A DNA stretch of 64,000 nt from Micrococcaceae bacterium RIT 802. Lineage in GTDB: Bacteria > Actinomycetota > Actinomycetes > Actinomycetales > Micrococcaceae. How positions within the stretch are numbered: the first letter of the stretch is position 1; every line of letters starts with the position of its first letter. The stretch spans positions 62,001 to 126,000 of the forward strand of contig JAFEMX010000011.1 in NCBI GenBank assembly GCA_016892645.1. The letters are read 5' to 3'. Of the stretch, positions 37,750 to 46,015 are shown one piece after another. Under the pieces are notes generated by a model. It had not been told where the DNA came from. It saw only the letters and a program-made list of their open reading frames with translations, and ran no database searches. Position numbers and translations under genes: made by a program.

Positions 37750-38679
37750 ATGGAACTTTTGATTGGCCTGCTCTGCGTCCTCCTCGCCCTGGGTCTGCTG
37801 CTGGGCGTTTCCCTGCGTCCGAATCACCGGCTTCCACTTGAGCGCCGCCGGCCCATCGACAGCGCTGCTCCCACGCAACTGTCCAAGCTGGCAGGCGGAG
37901 CCACCGGCGGCCTCGACCGCTTCCTCAGCCGCCACCCAATCCGCTTGTTCAATGACGAGGCCCTCGAAAGTGCAGGACTCAAGTTTCGCCAAAGCGACTT
38001 CCTGGTCCTGATGACGGCCTTCGGTCTCGTCGGCATGGTTCTCGGTCTGGTGGTGTCGGGCCTTGGGTTGGGCGTTCTCATGTTCATCCTCGTCCCCGTC
38101 TGCGGCTACTTGTTCCTCCAGCGTCGAGCCGCGAAACGTCGACGGGAATTCGAAGAACAGCTCGTGGACACCCTGCAGCTTCTATCCGGCAGCCTGCGCG
38201 CCGGACACAGCATCCTGCGGGCCCTGGATGCGGCGGCATCCGAGTCCCAGGCACCCACCTCCGAGGAGATGCGGCGCGTCGTCTCGGAGACAAGCCTGGG
38301 ACGGGATCTGCTCTCCTCGCTCAATGACACCGCGTCACGCATGCACAGCGAGGACTTCACCTGGATCTCCCAGGCCATACAGATCAACCGCGAAGTCGGC
38401 GGCAACTTGGCCGAAGTCCTCGACCAGGTCAATGGGACCATCCGCGAACGCAGCGAGATCAAGGGCCACATCGCCTCCCTCGCCGCCGAAGGCAAGTTCT
38501 CCGCCTACATCCTCATGGCCATGCCGGTGGGCATCATCGCCATGCTCATGCTTATCAGCCCGGGTTACATGACGCCGTTGTTCACGCAGCCGCTTGGCTT
38601 GCTGATGATCGGGGTCTCCGTGGTGCTCATGGCCATTGGCGGGCTGTGGATGCGCAAGATCATCGACCTGAAGTTCTGA
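37750..38679 (+). CDS. tadB: Tad inner-membrane platform protein TadB
   Basis: A 309-residue T2SSF-domain protein: one N-terminal helix (LIGLLCVLLALGLLLGVSL), two central helices, a cytoplasmic GspF domain (about 135-260; LQLLSGSLRAGHSILRALDAAASE) and two C-terminal helices. It lies 8 bp after tadA and pairs with TadC to form the motor platform. Confidence 0.93.
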   Translation: MELLIGLLCVLLALGLLLGVSLRPNHRLPLERRRPIDSAAPTQLSKLAGGATGGLDRFLSRHPIRLFNDEALESAGLKFRQSDFLVLMTAFGLVGMVLGLVVSGLGLGVLMFILVPVCGYLFLQRRAAKRRREFEEQLVDTLQLLSGSLRAGHSILRALDAAASESQAPTSEEMRRVVSETSLGRDLLSSLNDTASRMHSEDFTWISQAIQINREVGGNLAEVLDQVNGTIRERSEIKGHIASLAAEGKFSAYILMAMPVGIIAMLMLISPGYMTPLFTQPLGLLMIGVSVVLMAIGGLWMRKIIDLKF

Positions 38680-38689
38680 GCACCCTACC

Positions 38690-39571
38690 ATGCCCCTGAT
38701 AGTCACAGCCGGCACACTGCTGGTCGGCCTTGCACTGCTTTACATCGGACTCGCCTTGTTCTCCGCCGACCGCCAGGGCCAGGCCGCCATCCGGGCCAAC
38801 CTGCGCCGCGGCCAGGACCAGGAAGTATCCACCGCCCGACCCGGCACCGGATTACTGGTCCAGATCGGCCGACGCCTGACCCCCGAGGCGTATATCCGCA
38901 GGCTCGACCGGTTGCTCTCCCTATCCGGGCGTCCGGCCTCGATGCCCTTGGACCGCCTGCTGGCCATGAAACCGGCCCTGGCCCTGGTCGGCGCGTTCAT
39001 CGGGATCCTGTTCGCCTTGAACCCGCACCCGATCATGAAACTTCTGGCTATCGTGCTCTTTACAGCCGCATACTTCATCCCGGACCTGTTGCTGATCAGC
39101 AATGGCCAAAAACGGCAACAGGAGCTCCAACTCGAACTTCCCAACACCCTGGACCAGATGCTGATCAGCGTCGAAGCGGGGCTCGGATTCGAGGGAGCCG
39201 TTGCCCGTGCCGGCGAAAACGGCAAGGGGCCCATGGCGCAAGAGCTGATCCGCACGCTTCAGGACATGCAAGTCGGCAGGTCCCGCCGCGAGGCCTATAC
39301 AGCGCTCACCCACCGGACCAACGTCCCCGAGCTGCGCAGCTTCGTGCAGGCCGTCGTCCAGGCGGACACCTACGGCATCGCCATTAGCCAGGTCCTCCGC
39401 GTGCAGGCCAAGGTTATGCGTGTGAAACGGCGCCAGCGCGCGGAAGAAAAAGCCATGAAGCTGCCGGTCATGATCCTGTTTCCCCTGCTCTTCTTCATCT
39501 TCCCGGTCCTTTTCATCGCGATCCTCGGCCCGGCCGTCATCAATGCCATTGCGACGTTCAGCGGATCGTGA
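38690..39571 (+). CDS. tadC: Tad inner-membrane platform protein TadC
   Basis: A 293-residue T2SSF-domain protein with helices at the N-terminus (TLLVGLALLYIGLALFSAD), near 95-135 and at the C-terminus (MILFPLLFFIFPVLFIAILGPAV), and the GspF core LPNTLDQMLISVEAGLGFEGAVARAGE. Ten bp after tadB. It is the last gene of the tad unit; a large hairpin follows. Confidence 0.93.
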   Translation: MPLIVTAGTLLVGLALLYIGLALFSADRQGQAAIRANLRRGQDQEVSTARPGTGLLVQIGRRLTPEAYIRRLDRLLSLSGRPASMPLDRLLAMKPALALVGAFIGILFALNPHPIMKLLAIVLFTAAYFIPDLLLISNGQKRQQELQLELPNTLDQMLISVEAGLGFEGAVARAGENGKGPMAQELIRTLQDMQVGRSRREAYTALTHRTNVPELRSFVQAVVQADTYGIAISQVLRVQAKVMRVKRRQRAEEKAMKLPVMILFPLLFFIFPVLFIAILGPAVINAIATFSGS

Positions 39572-39609
39572 TGCCCACTGAAACCGGTAACCTACCGGGT
39601 TCGCACTTT

Positions 39610-39660
39610 CCGAAGAGCGGCCAACACCTCGCTTTACCTACCGTTGGCATGCCTCTTCGG
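39610..39660 (+). terminator. large hairpin closing the tad operon
   Basis: Nested stems CCGAAGAG (39610-39617) / CTCTTCGG (39653-39660) and GCCAAC (39620-39625) / GTTGGC (39643-39648) 39 bp after the tadC stop. The likely transcriptional end of the tad unit. Confidence 0.6.
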
Positions 39661-39723
39661 TGCGGGCAGCGCAGGGTTTGCACAAGTTGCCATACAAACC
39701 TCCAATTTTCACGAACTGAGAAG

Positions 39724-39735
39724 TAACCTAAACAC
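39724..39735 (+). promoter_or_regulatory. leaderless-type -10 element of the Hpt-like gene
   Basis: TAACCT at 39724-39729, 6 nt before ATG 39736, and no Shine-Dalgarno. Confidence 0.6.
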
Positions 39736-40197
39736 ATGAACCCGCCGCCCACCGCTCCACTCGAGGACCCACCGGTCCCCGAGGCAGCAATCGCCAGAGA
39801 AGATCCGCCCATGTTTTCCTTGCCTTCCCCGGAAGAGCCGCCGCTGGTGGACTTGGCGATACTCCACGATCTCGAGCAGCAGCTCGACGGCCGATCCGCC
39901 GTTCTGGATTTCGTCGGGGACTTCGCGAGCCTCTGGGCCGCCCGGTACACACGCGTGGCCGAAGCCTTGCGCACTGGGGACGATGAAGCGGCGCTGGACG
40001 CACTGCTCAGCCTCAAGGCCTCGGCATCAATGGTCGGCGCAATCCGGCTGGCGGGTCGAGCCGAGGAAATCGAAAGCGCCATGAAGCGAGGCGACGTCGG
40101 CGACGGAAAGACCTTCCTGCCCGCGTTGTCGACGTGCGGACAGCTCACCCTGCACGCTCTCGAGACGCTCTACGTCAGGCCTTCCGAAGCCGATTGA
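39736..40197 (+). CDS. degenerate Hpt-domain protein without the phospho-acceptor histidine
   Basis: A 153-residue protein with a Pro-rich N-terminus (about 1-40) and a helical bundle resembling an Hpt domain (about 45-140). The motif normally read as H-x-LK-G/S-SA-x-x-x-GA appears as LLSLKASASMVGAIRLAGRAEEIE, with Leu in place of the phosphorylated His. It therefore looks like a pseudo-Hpt that could bind a receiver or kinase without relaying phosphate. It sits between the tad locus and the response regulator at 40210, which converges on it 12 bp away. Confidence 0.7.
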   Translation: MNPPPTAPLEDPPVPEAAIAREDPPMFSLPSPEEPPLVDLAILHDLEQQLDGRSAVLDFVGDFASLWAARYTRVAEALRTGDDEAALDALLSLKASASMVGAIRLAGRAEEIESAMKRGDVGDGKTFLPALSTCGQLTLHALETLYVRPSEAD

Positions 40198-40209
40198 CGC
40201 GACCGATAT

Positions 40210-40980
40210 TCACTCGCCCTCAGCCACCGGAGTCAGCCGGTAGCCGACACCGCGCACGGTCATGATCCACCGCGGGTTCTTGGAGTCCTCCTCCAATTTG
40301 CGGCGTAGATTGCCGATATGGACCTCGATGGCCCGCTGGTCGAAGTCACTGACATAGCTGTCGGTCGGCTGGCCTCCGCCCCGGACAACACGCACGAGTT
40401 CTGCCTTCGTGCGGACCGCGCCAGCGCTGCGCATGAGGTCGTGCAGCAGCTCGAATTCACTCCTGGTGAGCGTCAGCATGTCGCCCTCGAGTGTCACCAC
40501 ACGTGCATTGGCATCAAGCACCAAACCGTCATGGTGCAGGATCGCGCGTTTACTCAGCGGCACCGTACTCTCTGACTGCGCCACGTCCGGACGTGGCGCA
40601 GTCCGTTGGGCGCGAGGGCGCCGAAGCAGTGCCGCGACGCGTGCTCTCAGCTCGCGGGGGCGAAACGGTTTCGTCAAATAGTCGTCCGCGCCGATCTGCA
40701 AGGCCATGAGCGTATCCGTTTCCTCGGCACGAGCAGTCAGCATGATCACGTAGCAGTCGGTGGCGGCACGAATCTGTCGCAGAACCTCATGGCCGTCGAT
40801 ATCCGGCAGGCCCACATCCAACGTCACCACATCCGGGCCCACTTCACGCACCAGGTCCACGCCCTCGTGGCCGGTGGACGCGGTGCTGACGTCGAACCCG
40901 GATTGCTGCAGGACGGCGACCAAGAGGTTGCGCACATCGGCGTCGTCTTCGATGACGACAACTGCCCCCTGGCTGGCCAT
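40210..40980 (-). CDS. OmpR/PhoB-family response regulator
   Basis: A 256-residue regulator: receiver (~1-120; acidic pair in VIEDDADV, phospho-acceptor in VTLDVGLPDIDG, MLTARAEE, Lys in YLTKPFRPREL), a ~40-residue linker, and a winged-helix DNA-binding domain (~160-250; LTRSEFELLHDLMRSAGAVRTKAELV and HIGNLRRKLEED). AGGGAGAAG precedes the ATG, and a -10 TATAGT lies at 41066-41061 on the minus strand. It is divergent from a PAS/histidine kinase, its obvious partner. Confidence 0.93.
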   Translation of the reverse strand: MASQGAVVVIEDDADVRNLLVAVLQQSGFDVSTASTGHEGVDLVREVGPDVVTLDVGLPDIDGHEVLRQIRAATDCYVIMLTARAEETDTLMALQIGADDYLTKPFRPRELRARVAALLRRPRAQRTAPRPDVAQSESTVPLSKRAILHHDGLVLDANARVVTLEGDMLTLTRSEFELLHDLMRSAGAVRTKAELVRVVRGGGQPTDSYVSDFDQRAIEVHIGNLRRKLEEDSKNPRWIMTVRGVGYRLTPVAEGE

Positions 40981-41156
40981 CTTCTCCCTAGCTCACTCTG
41001 GTGCCGGCTATGAAACCCGACCATTTCGTGCACCGCGCTACATAACGGGCACCTTTTTAGACTATAAGGCGGACGCGTGTTACCCAATAGAGTACGTCGT
41101 TGACGCGATTCCGGATATTGCGGCCAAATCGATGCCGGTTCGTGCAGTATGGGAAC

Positions 41157-42869
41157 ATGCCATTTTCGCGGGGGGGAGTGCACACCGAGCCTGGGCCCCA
41201 GACGCCAACAGTTGAAACACTGCAGCCGACCAGGTTGCTGTTCCACCTGGGTAGCCTCGGGCCGAGGGCCCGTATCAGCCTATGCCATCTCCCGCTCACG
41301 GTGGTCCTCGCGGTCCTGGCATTATCCGTTCACTCACAGTGGTCCACGCTCGGTGGCAACGGCATGATTCGCCTCGGCATCATCACCTACGTGCTGTTGG
41401 CGGTCAGCTGTTGGGTGGTGCCATGGGAGCGTCTGCCGGACACGGCTTCACTCATCATTCCGATCGGCGACCTGGTCACCCTGGGGCTGCTGAACAGCGG
41501 CACCTCGGAACACGTCGACGGCCTCTCCGTTCTGGCGGTCTTCCCCGTCATCTGGATCTCCGTATCCGGCATGCCCTGGTGGTTGTCAGCACTGATCAGT
41601 TTTATGGGTCCCTTGCTGGTCGTCAGGGCGGGCGCCACCTTCTCGCGCCAGGAACCGGACATGCAGCTGACTGGGACCTTCCTGATGCCCGCGATGTTTC
41701 TGGCGGTCTCGCTTGCCATCCGCTCGATCACCGGAAACGTCGCCGTGCAGCAGCGAAAACTCGCCAAAAAGGACAGAGAACTCCGGGCGCTTCTCCTCTC
41801 CAGTAACCAACGAGAACGGCTGCTCGAAGCCATATTGGACGCGGTCGACGTCGGCATTGTCGCCGTCGACGCCCGGGGCACGTCGATCCTCGCCAACGAG
41901 CGGATGAAGCAGTTGATCCACGCGCCCCCGCACGAGCCCATTTCCGGCCAGGACGTGGTGCTGCGCGGGCAAGATCGCAGGACAGCCCTCGAACCCGACA
42001 AGCACCCGATCCAGCGGGCAGTGGATGGCGAGGAATTCGGCGACTACGTGGTGTGGGCCGGCGAAGACGACGGGCAGCAGGCGTACTCCACCGCCGCCCG
42101 GAGCATGCGCGACGGGTCCGGCGAATTCGGTGGTGCGGTCATCGCCTTCAGCGAGGTGACCGCCCTGTATGAGGCCGTCATGGCGAAGGACGACCTCGTC
42201 GCCAACGTCTCCCACGATCTGCGCTCCCCATTGACGTCCATCTTGGGCAACCTCGATCTGGTTCTCGAGGAACTGGACTCCGACCCCGGCGCGCCCCTGG
42301 AAAGCGTTGCCCACTACCTGCGCTACTCCCACGGGAGTGCCGAACGGCTCCTGGAACTCGTTTCGGATCTCCTGCTCTCGGCGTCGGTTGCCACCAACGT
42401 CCATCCCCGCCAAACCGACGTGTCAGGACTCATCGAATCGTGCCTGGGACCCCTCGGTTCCCAGGCGAGGGCACGGCAGCTGTCCCTTGTCACCGATGTT
42501 CCCTCGCCCTTATGGGCCCACGTGGATCCGCTGCGGATTGCCCAGGTGCTGGACAACCTCGTTTCGAATGCCATCAAGTATTCACCGGATGGCGGCGAAG
42601 TTGTCGTAACGGCAACCTCGAATGGACAGGAAGCGACGATCACGGTCCGCGACTCGGGCGTGGGGATGTCCCCGCAGGATGCATCCCGGGCCTTCGACAA
42701 GTTCTTCCGAAGCGACGCAGTGCGCGACGCTGCCATCCCCGGGACAGGGTTGGGCCTATCCATCGCGAAGGCGATCGTGGACCGGCACAGGGGGCGCCTC
42801 CTCTGCACTACGGCGTTGGGCAAGGGCACCAGCATGGAATTGGTACTGCCCGTCGACCCGACGGCCTGA
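41157..42869 (+). CDS. membrane-bound PAS-domain sensor histidine kinase
   Basis: A 570-residue kinase with five or six N-terminal helices (about 35-205), a PAS domain (about 230-340; ILDAVDVGIVAVDARGTSILANERM), HisKA with the phospho-acceptor His in LVANVSHDLRSPLTSI, and HATPase_c (N box LDNLVSNAIKYSPDGG, G1 DSGVGMS, GTGLGLSIAKAIVDRH). All catalytic motifs are intact. ATG 41157 was taken; the frame is open to a TTG at 41100. It is the partner of the divergent OmpR regulator. Proximity to tad and pseudo-Hpt genes suggests that this pair controls piliation (inference). Confidence 0.9.
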   Translation: MPFSRGGVHTEPGPQTPTVETLQPTRLLFHLGSLGPRARISLCHLPLTVVLAVLALSVHSQWSTLGGNGMIRLGIITYVLLAVSCWVVPWERLPDTASLIIPIGDLVTLGLLNSGTSEHVDGLSVLAVFPVIWISVSGMPWWLSALISFMGPLLVVRAGATFSRQEPDMQLTGTFLMPAMFLAVSLAIRSITGNVAVQQRKLAKKDRELRALLLSSNQRERLLEAILDAVDVGIVAVDARGTSILANERMKQLIHAPPHEPISGQDVVLRGQDRRTALEPDKHPIQRAVDGEEFGDYVVWAGEDDGQQAYSTAARSMRDGSGEFGGAVIAFSEVTALYEAVMAKDDLVANVSHDLRSPLTSILGNLDLVLEELDSDPGAPLESVAHYLRYSHGSAERLLELVSDLLLSASVATNVHPRQTDVSGLIESCLGPLGSQARARQLSLVTDVPSPLWAHVDPLRIAQVLDNLVSNAIKYSPDGGEVVVTATSNGQEATITVRDSGVGMSPQDASRAFDKFFRSDAVRDAAIPGTGLGLSIAKAIVDRHRGRLLCTTALGKGTSMELVLPVDPTA

Positions 42870-42895
42870 CGCGAAAAGGCCGGGTGGGAACCCGA

Positions 42896-43213
42896 CTAGA
42901 TGTCGTCCTCGTAGGCCGGGCCGCCCTCGCCCTCCCACGTCTCCAGACGACCGACCTTGGCCGCGTTGAACTTGCGGCGGACCCCATACCCGCCGTGTTC
43001 GTCGTCGGGGATGAAGACGACGCCGTACTGCTCCAGGGCCCGGGCCAGGCGGCCTGCCTGATCGGCGGTCAGCGGCTGGTTGCCCTTTTCGAACGCCCTG
43101 ACCTGCTGTTTCTCCAACTCGGCGGCCCGGGCGATGACCTTGGACGAGACCTGCGTCAGCGCGCGAGCCGCGCGGGCCAGATCGGGGGCGATAACCATCT
43201 GCGAATTCGTCAT
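42896..43213 (-). CDS. XRE-family DNA-binding protein
   Basis: A 105-residue regulator with an Xre helix-turn-helix at about 8-60 (ARAARALTQVSSKVIARAAELEKQQVRAFEKGNQPLT) and a C-terminal acidic tail (GEGGPAYEDDI). ATG 43213 was preferred because the longer frame overlaps the divergent PAP2-like gene. The Shine-Dalgarno is weak. No ligand domain, so probably a small repressor of unknown targets; the divergent gene at 43266 is a candidate. Confidence 0.8.
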   Translation of the reverse strand: MTNSQMVIAPDLARAARALTQVSSKVIARAAELEKQQVRAFEKGNQPLTADQAGRLARALEQYGVVFIPDDEHGGYGVRRKFNAAKVGRLETWEGEGGPAYEDDI

Positions 43214-43265
43214 GTTCCGATCGTCCCAGAGTTCCGCCGGGAGTCCAGCGGGCCACTGGACTAGC

Positions 43266-43910
43266 ATGACTGAAGCGCCCGGAACGTCCGGGGCGCGGAT
43301 TCCCCGGGGGTGGCAGGTGGAGCTCGACGCCGACACCCGCGTCGCTGGTACCCGGCTCGCCTGGGCCGTGACCCATGGGCTGTCCCCCGCATTGCTGGTC
43401 AGCGTCTACCTGTTGCTGCTGCCGTTGCGCGCCCCGGCGACCAGCTGGCTGCAGGGCCTCGTGACCACCGTGTTCGTCACCGGGCTGCCGTGGCACTTCC
43501 TGGTGTGGATGAAGCGGCGCGGACATGTCACCGATCTCCACGTTCGGGAACGGGCCCAACGCTGGCCTGTTTTTGCCTTCGCCGCGGCATCGCTACTCAT
43601 CGGTTTCGGGGCCGAGCTGCTGCTCCAGGCACCAACTGCGGTGTTCAGGGCCATGGCGCTGATCCTGGCCGGGCTGCTGGTCTGCGCTGTCGTCAACCTC
43701 CGCTGGAAGCTCTCCGTCCACACCGCGGTGGCGGCGTTCATCTGGCTGAGCGTCTTCGCGCCCATGCCGTGGGGCGCGGCGGTAGCCCTGATGCTGACGA
43801 TGCTCGTGGGCTGGTCCCGGATCGAGCTCCGCCACCATACCCCGACACAGGTGCTGGCCGGTGCCCTCGTCGGTTGCCTGCTCTTTGCGGGGGGCTTGTT
43901 GCTGCCCTGA
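43266..43910 (+). CDS. PAP2-superfamily-like membrane protein
   Basis: A 214-residue membrane protein with about six helices. The segments LHVRERAQRWPVFAFAAA, KLSVHTAVAAFIW and SRIELRHHTPTQVLAGALVG align by position with the three phosphatase motifs (KX6RP, PSGH, SRX5HX3D). The last motif has His but not the usual Asp, and the first is weak. It is either a diverged lipid phosphatase or a non-catalytic relative. ATG 43266 lies 52 bp from the divergent XRE gene. Confidence 0.65.
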   Translation: MTEAPGTSGARIPRGWQVELDADTRVAGTRLAWAVTHGLSPALLVSVYLLLLPLRAPATSWLQGLVTTVFVTGLPWHFLVWMKRRGHVTDLHVRERAQRWPVFAFAAASLLIGFGAELLLQAPTAVFRAMALILAGLLVCAVVNLRWKLSVHTAVAAFIWLSVFAPMPWGAAVALMLTMLVGWSRIELRHHTPTQVLAGALVGCLLFAGGLLLP

Positions 43911-43988
43911 AGCGGTTCGTCTATAGGCTGGCCGGGATAGGGACAGGCGCCGCCGGCGTCATGATCCGTCCCGCGGGAAGGAAAGAGC

Positions 43989-44906
43989 ATGGCACTGCGC
44001 GTTCTGGTCCCCTCGGCGGCCATGGCCGAGGCCGTCAGCGGTCCCGGAGTGGAAGCCGTTGTCTGGCACATCGACGAGGGCCGGCTGCCAGCCCCCGACG
44101 CCGACGTCCTGGTCACCGAGCGGCCACGCGATTTCGAGCACCGGCCGCGGATCACCGAGATCTCTGGGCTGCGCCATGTGCACCTGCTGTCCATCGGATA
44201 CGAGTGGGTCCTGGAGCACCTGCCCGCCGGAGTCGCGGTGAGCAATTCCCGCGGGGCCGTCGAGGACGCCACGGCCGAACATTGCCTGGCCCTCATCCTG
44301 GCCTCGCTCCGTGCGCTGCCGGCGGCCGTCGAGCAGCAACGCCGCGGCGAATGGGCGCCGATCTGGACGACATCGTTGCACGGATCGACGGTCGTGGTCC
44401 TGGGTCATGGAGGCGTCGGGAAGGAGGTCACGGCACGCCTGGCGCCCTTCCGTCCCGCTGCCGTCCTCCCCGTGGCCACCCGGGCCAGAACGACAGACGC
44501 CGGACAGCGCATCCACGCCCTGGACGAGCTGCCGGAGCTCCTGCCCCGGGCCGACGTCGTCGTCGTGACGCTTCCCCACACAGCGTCCACCGAGCGGCTG
44601 GTCGATGCCGGCTTCCTGGCCCGCATGTGCGACGGTGCCCTGCTGGTCAACATCGGCCGCGGTGCCGTCGTCGACACCGATGCACTGGTTGCCGAGCTGG
44701 ACAGCGGGCGGCTCCGCGCGGCCCTGGACGTCACCGACCCCGAACCGCTGCCGCCGGGCCACCCGCTCTGGAGTGCGCCCGGCTGCCTGGTCACCCCTCA
44801 CATGGCCGGCAACACGGATGAATTCATCCGCTTGGCTACCGCGACCGCCGTGGAACAGGTCCGGCGTCTGGCTACCGGTCTGGAGCCGATCCACCGCGTG
44901 GCCTGA
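43989..44906 (+). CDS. D-isomer-specific 2-hydroxyacid dehydrogenase
   Basis: A 305-residue NAD(P)-dependent dehydrogenase that interconverts 2-oxo acids and D-2-hydroxyacids. The Rossmann motif VVVLGHGGVGKEV lies in the middle. The catalytic Arg is in NIGRGAVVDTDALV, the Glu region in DVTDPEPLPPGHPLW and the His in VTPHMAGN. It is shorter than typical PGDH-like members at the N-terminus, and the substrate is not evident. SD GGAAGGAAAG precedes the ATG. The 3' end overlaps the convergent rhomboid gene by 35 bp. Confidence 0.9.
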   Translation: MALRVLVPSAAMAEAVSGPGVEAVVWHIDEGRLPAPDADVLVTERPRDFEHRPRITEISGLRHVHLLSIGYEWVLEHLPAGVAVSNSRGAVEDATAEHCLALILASLRALPAAVEQQRRGEWAPIWTTSLHGSTVVVLGHGGVGKEVTARLAPFRPAAVLPVATRARTTDAGQRIHALDELPELLPRADVVVVTLPHTASTERLVDAGFLARMCDGALLVNIGRGAVVDTDALVAELDSGRLRAALDVTDPEPLPPGHPLWSAPGCLVTPHMAGNTDEFIRLATATAVEQVRRLATGLEPIHRVA

Positions 44907-45528
44907 GCCGCGTCCGCCGCGCCTCGCGGATCAGGAGCACGACGGCGACAAGCGCACCGATCGTCGCGGCCCCACCATGGATGTCGCCTCCGACCAGCAG
45001 GACAGCCACGGCCAGCAACCCGACTGATCCGGCCACGCGGGAGGCCAGGGTCGAACCGAGCACCCCGCGGACCAGCAACGAGGCCGCCAGGCCGAAGACG
45101 AGCACCGAATTCCCGGCGCCCACCGGCTGGACGACCCACCCCCACAACTGGGCGCCCACGCCCGAGCACAGGGCGATCGCCACCCACCTGCGGCTCCCCC
45201 AACCGGCCTCGGCCATGACGCCGATCCACAGCAGGATCGCCAGATTGAAGATCGTCCCGATCCATCCGCCATCCTGGACCACCAGCGCCGTCACCAGCCG
45301 CCAGATCTGGCCATCCCCCGTTGCCCCGGCGTTGCGGTCCCACGCCGCCTGCAGCCCCGGGGCCAGGACCAGTTGAACCATCGACGGGACCCCGATCAGC
45401 ACCACGGCCACCAGGGTGGCCCACGGGCGGAACGGGGGCCGCGGGTCCCGCGCCTGCCCGAACTGCCAAGCAGCCGAGGCGGCGCACAACACCACGAGGT
45501 ACAAAACAATGGGCCATACCGGGGACAT
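44872..45528 (-). CDS. rhomboid-family intramembrane protein
   Basis: A 218-residue protein with about six helices. GQIWRLVTALVVQDG, IGTIFNLAILLWIGVMAE and GAGNSVLVFGLAASL occupy the places of rhomboid helices 2 and 4. The nucleophile region reads G-N-S-V rather than G-x-S-G, and the partner His is in GGDIHGGAATIGAL. It is either a divergent serine protease or a pseudo-rhomboid. The start at 45528 was chosen because the hydrophobic N-terminus MSPVWPIVLYLVVLC begins there. Confidence 0.75.
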   Translation of the reverse strand: MSPVWPIVLYLVVLCAASAAWQFGQARDPRPPFRPWATLVAVVLIGVPSMVQLVLAPGLQAAWDRNAGATGDGQIWRLVTALVVQDGGWIGTIFNLAILLWIGVMAEAGWGSRRWVAIALCSGVGAQLWGWVVQPVGAGNSVLVFGLAASLLVRGVLGSTLASRVAGSVGLLAVAVLLVGGDIHGGAATIGALVAVVLLIREARRTRLRPRGGSAPDR

Positions 45529-45590
45529 CGGCCCAGTCTCGCACCCGGACCCGTCGCGGAACAGGCCTGTCCTCCGGGGCGGCAGCCACC

Positions 45591-45603
45591 TACCCTGAAA
45601 CCC
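45591..45603 (+). promoter_or_regulatory. leaderless-type -10 element of the VOC gene
   Basis: TACCCT at 45591-45596, 7 nt before ATG 45604, with no Shine-Dalgarno. Confidence 0.55.
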
Positions 45604-45975
45604 ATGGACATGAAACTCGAACTCGTTTCGGTGCCGGTCAGCGATGTCGACCGGGCCAAGGACTTCTACGTCAACCAGGTCGGCTTCGTTGCCGACCACG
45701 ACCACCAGGTCACCCCGCAACTACGCTTCGTGCAGCTGACCCCGCCCGGATCGGCCTGTTCGGTGGTCATCGGGACCGGCATCACCGAGATGGAGCCCGG
45801 TTCGCAGCAGGGCCTGCAAATGGTCATCGCCGACGCCGACGCCGCCCGGGAGGAGCTGCGTGCCCGTGGCGTGGAGGCCAGCGACGTGGACGAGCAGCCG
45901 TGGGGCCGCTTCGTCTACTTCGCCGACCCCGACGGCAACACCTGGTCGCTGCAGCAGATCCCGGCCCGGACCTGA
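45604..45975 (+). CDS. VOC-family (glyoxalase/bleomycin-resistance-like) protein
   Basis: A 123-residue vicinal-oxygen-chelate protein: two beta-alpha-beta-beta-beta modules starting KLELVSVPVSDVDRAKDFYVNQVGF and ending WGRFVYFADPDGNTWSLQQIPA. Glyoxalase-like fold members bind a divalent metal, and the possible ligand Glu/His positions are partly present. The specific reaction is unknown. Read from its own leaderless-type promoter, 42 bp before the BRCT gene. Confidence 0.85.
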   Translation: MDMKLELVSVPVSDVDRAKDFYVNQVGFVADHDHQVTPQLRFVQLTPPGSACSVVIGTGITEMEPGSQQGLQMVIADADAAREELRARGVEASDVDEQPWGRFVYFADPDGNTWSLQQIPART

Positions 45976-46002
45976 CGCCCGCTCCCCCTGCCGGGGGCAC
46001 AG

Positions 46003-46015
46003 TAGGCTGGGAACC
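46003..46015 (+). promoter_or_regulatory. leaderless-type -10 element of the BRCT gene
   Basis: TAGGCT at 46003-46008, 7 nt before ATG 46016, with no Shine-Dalgarno. Confidence 0.6.
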
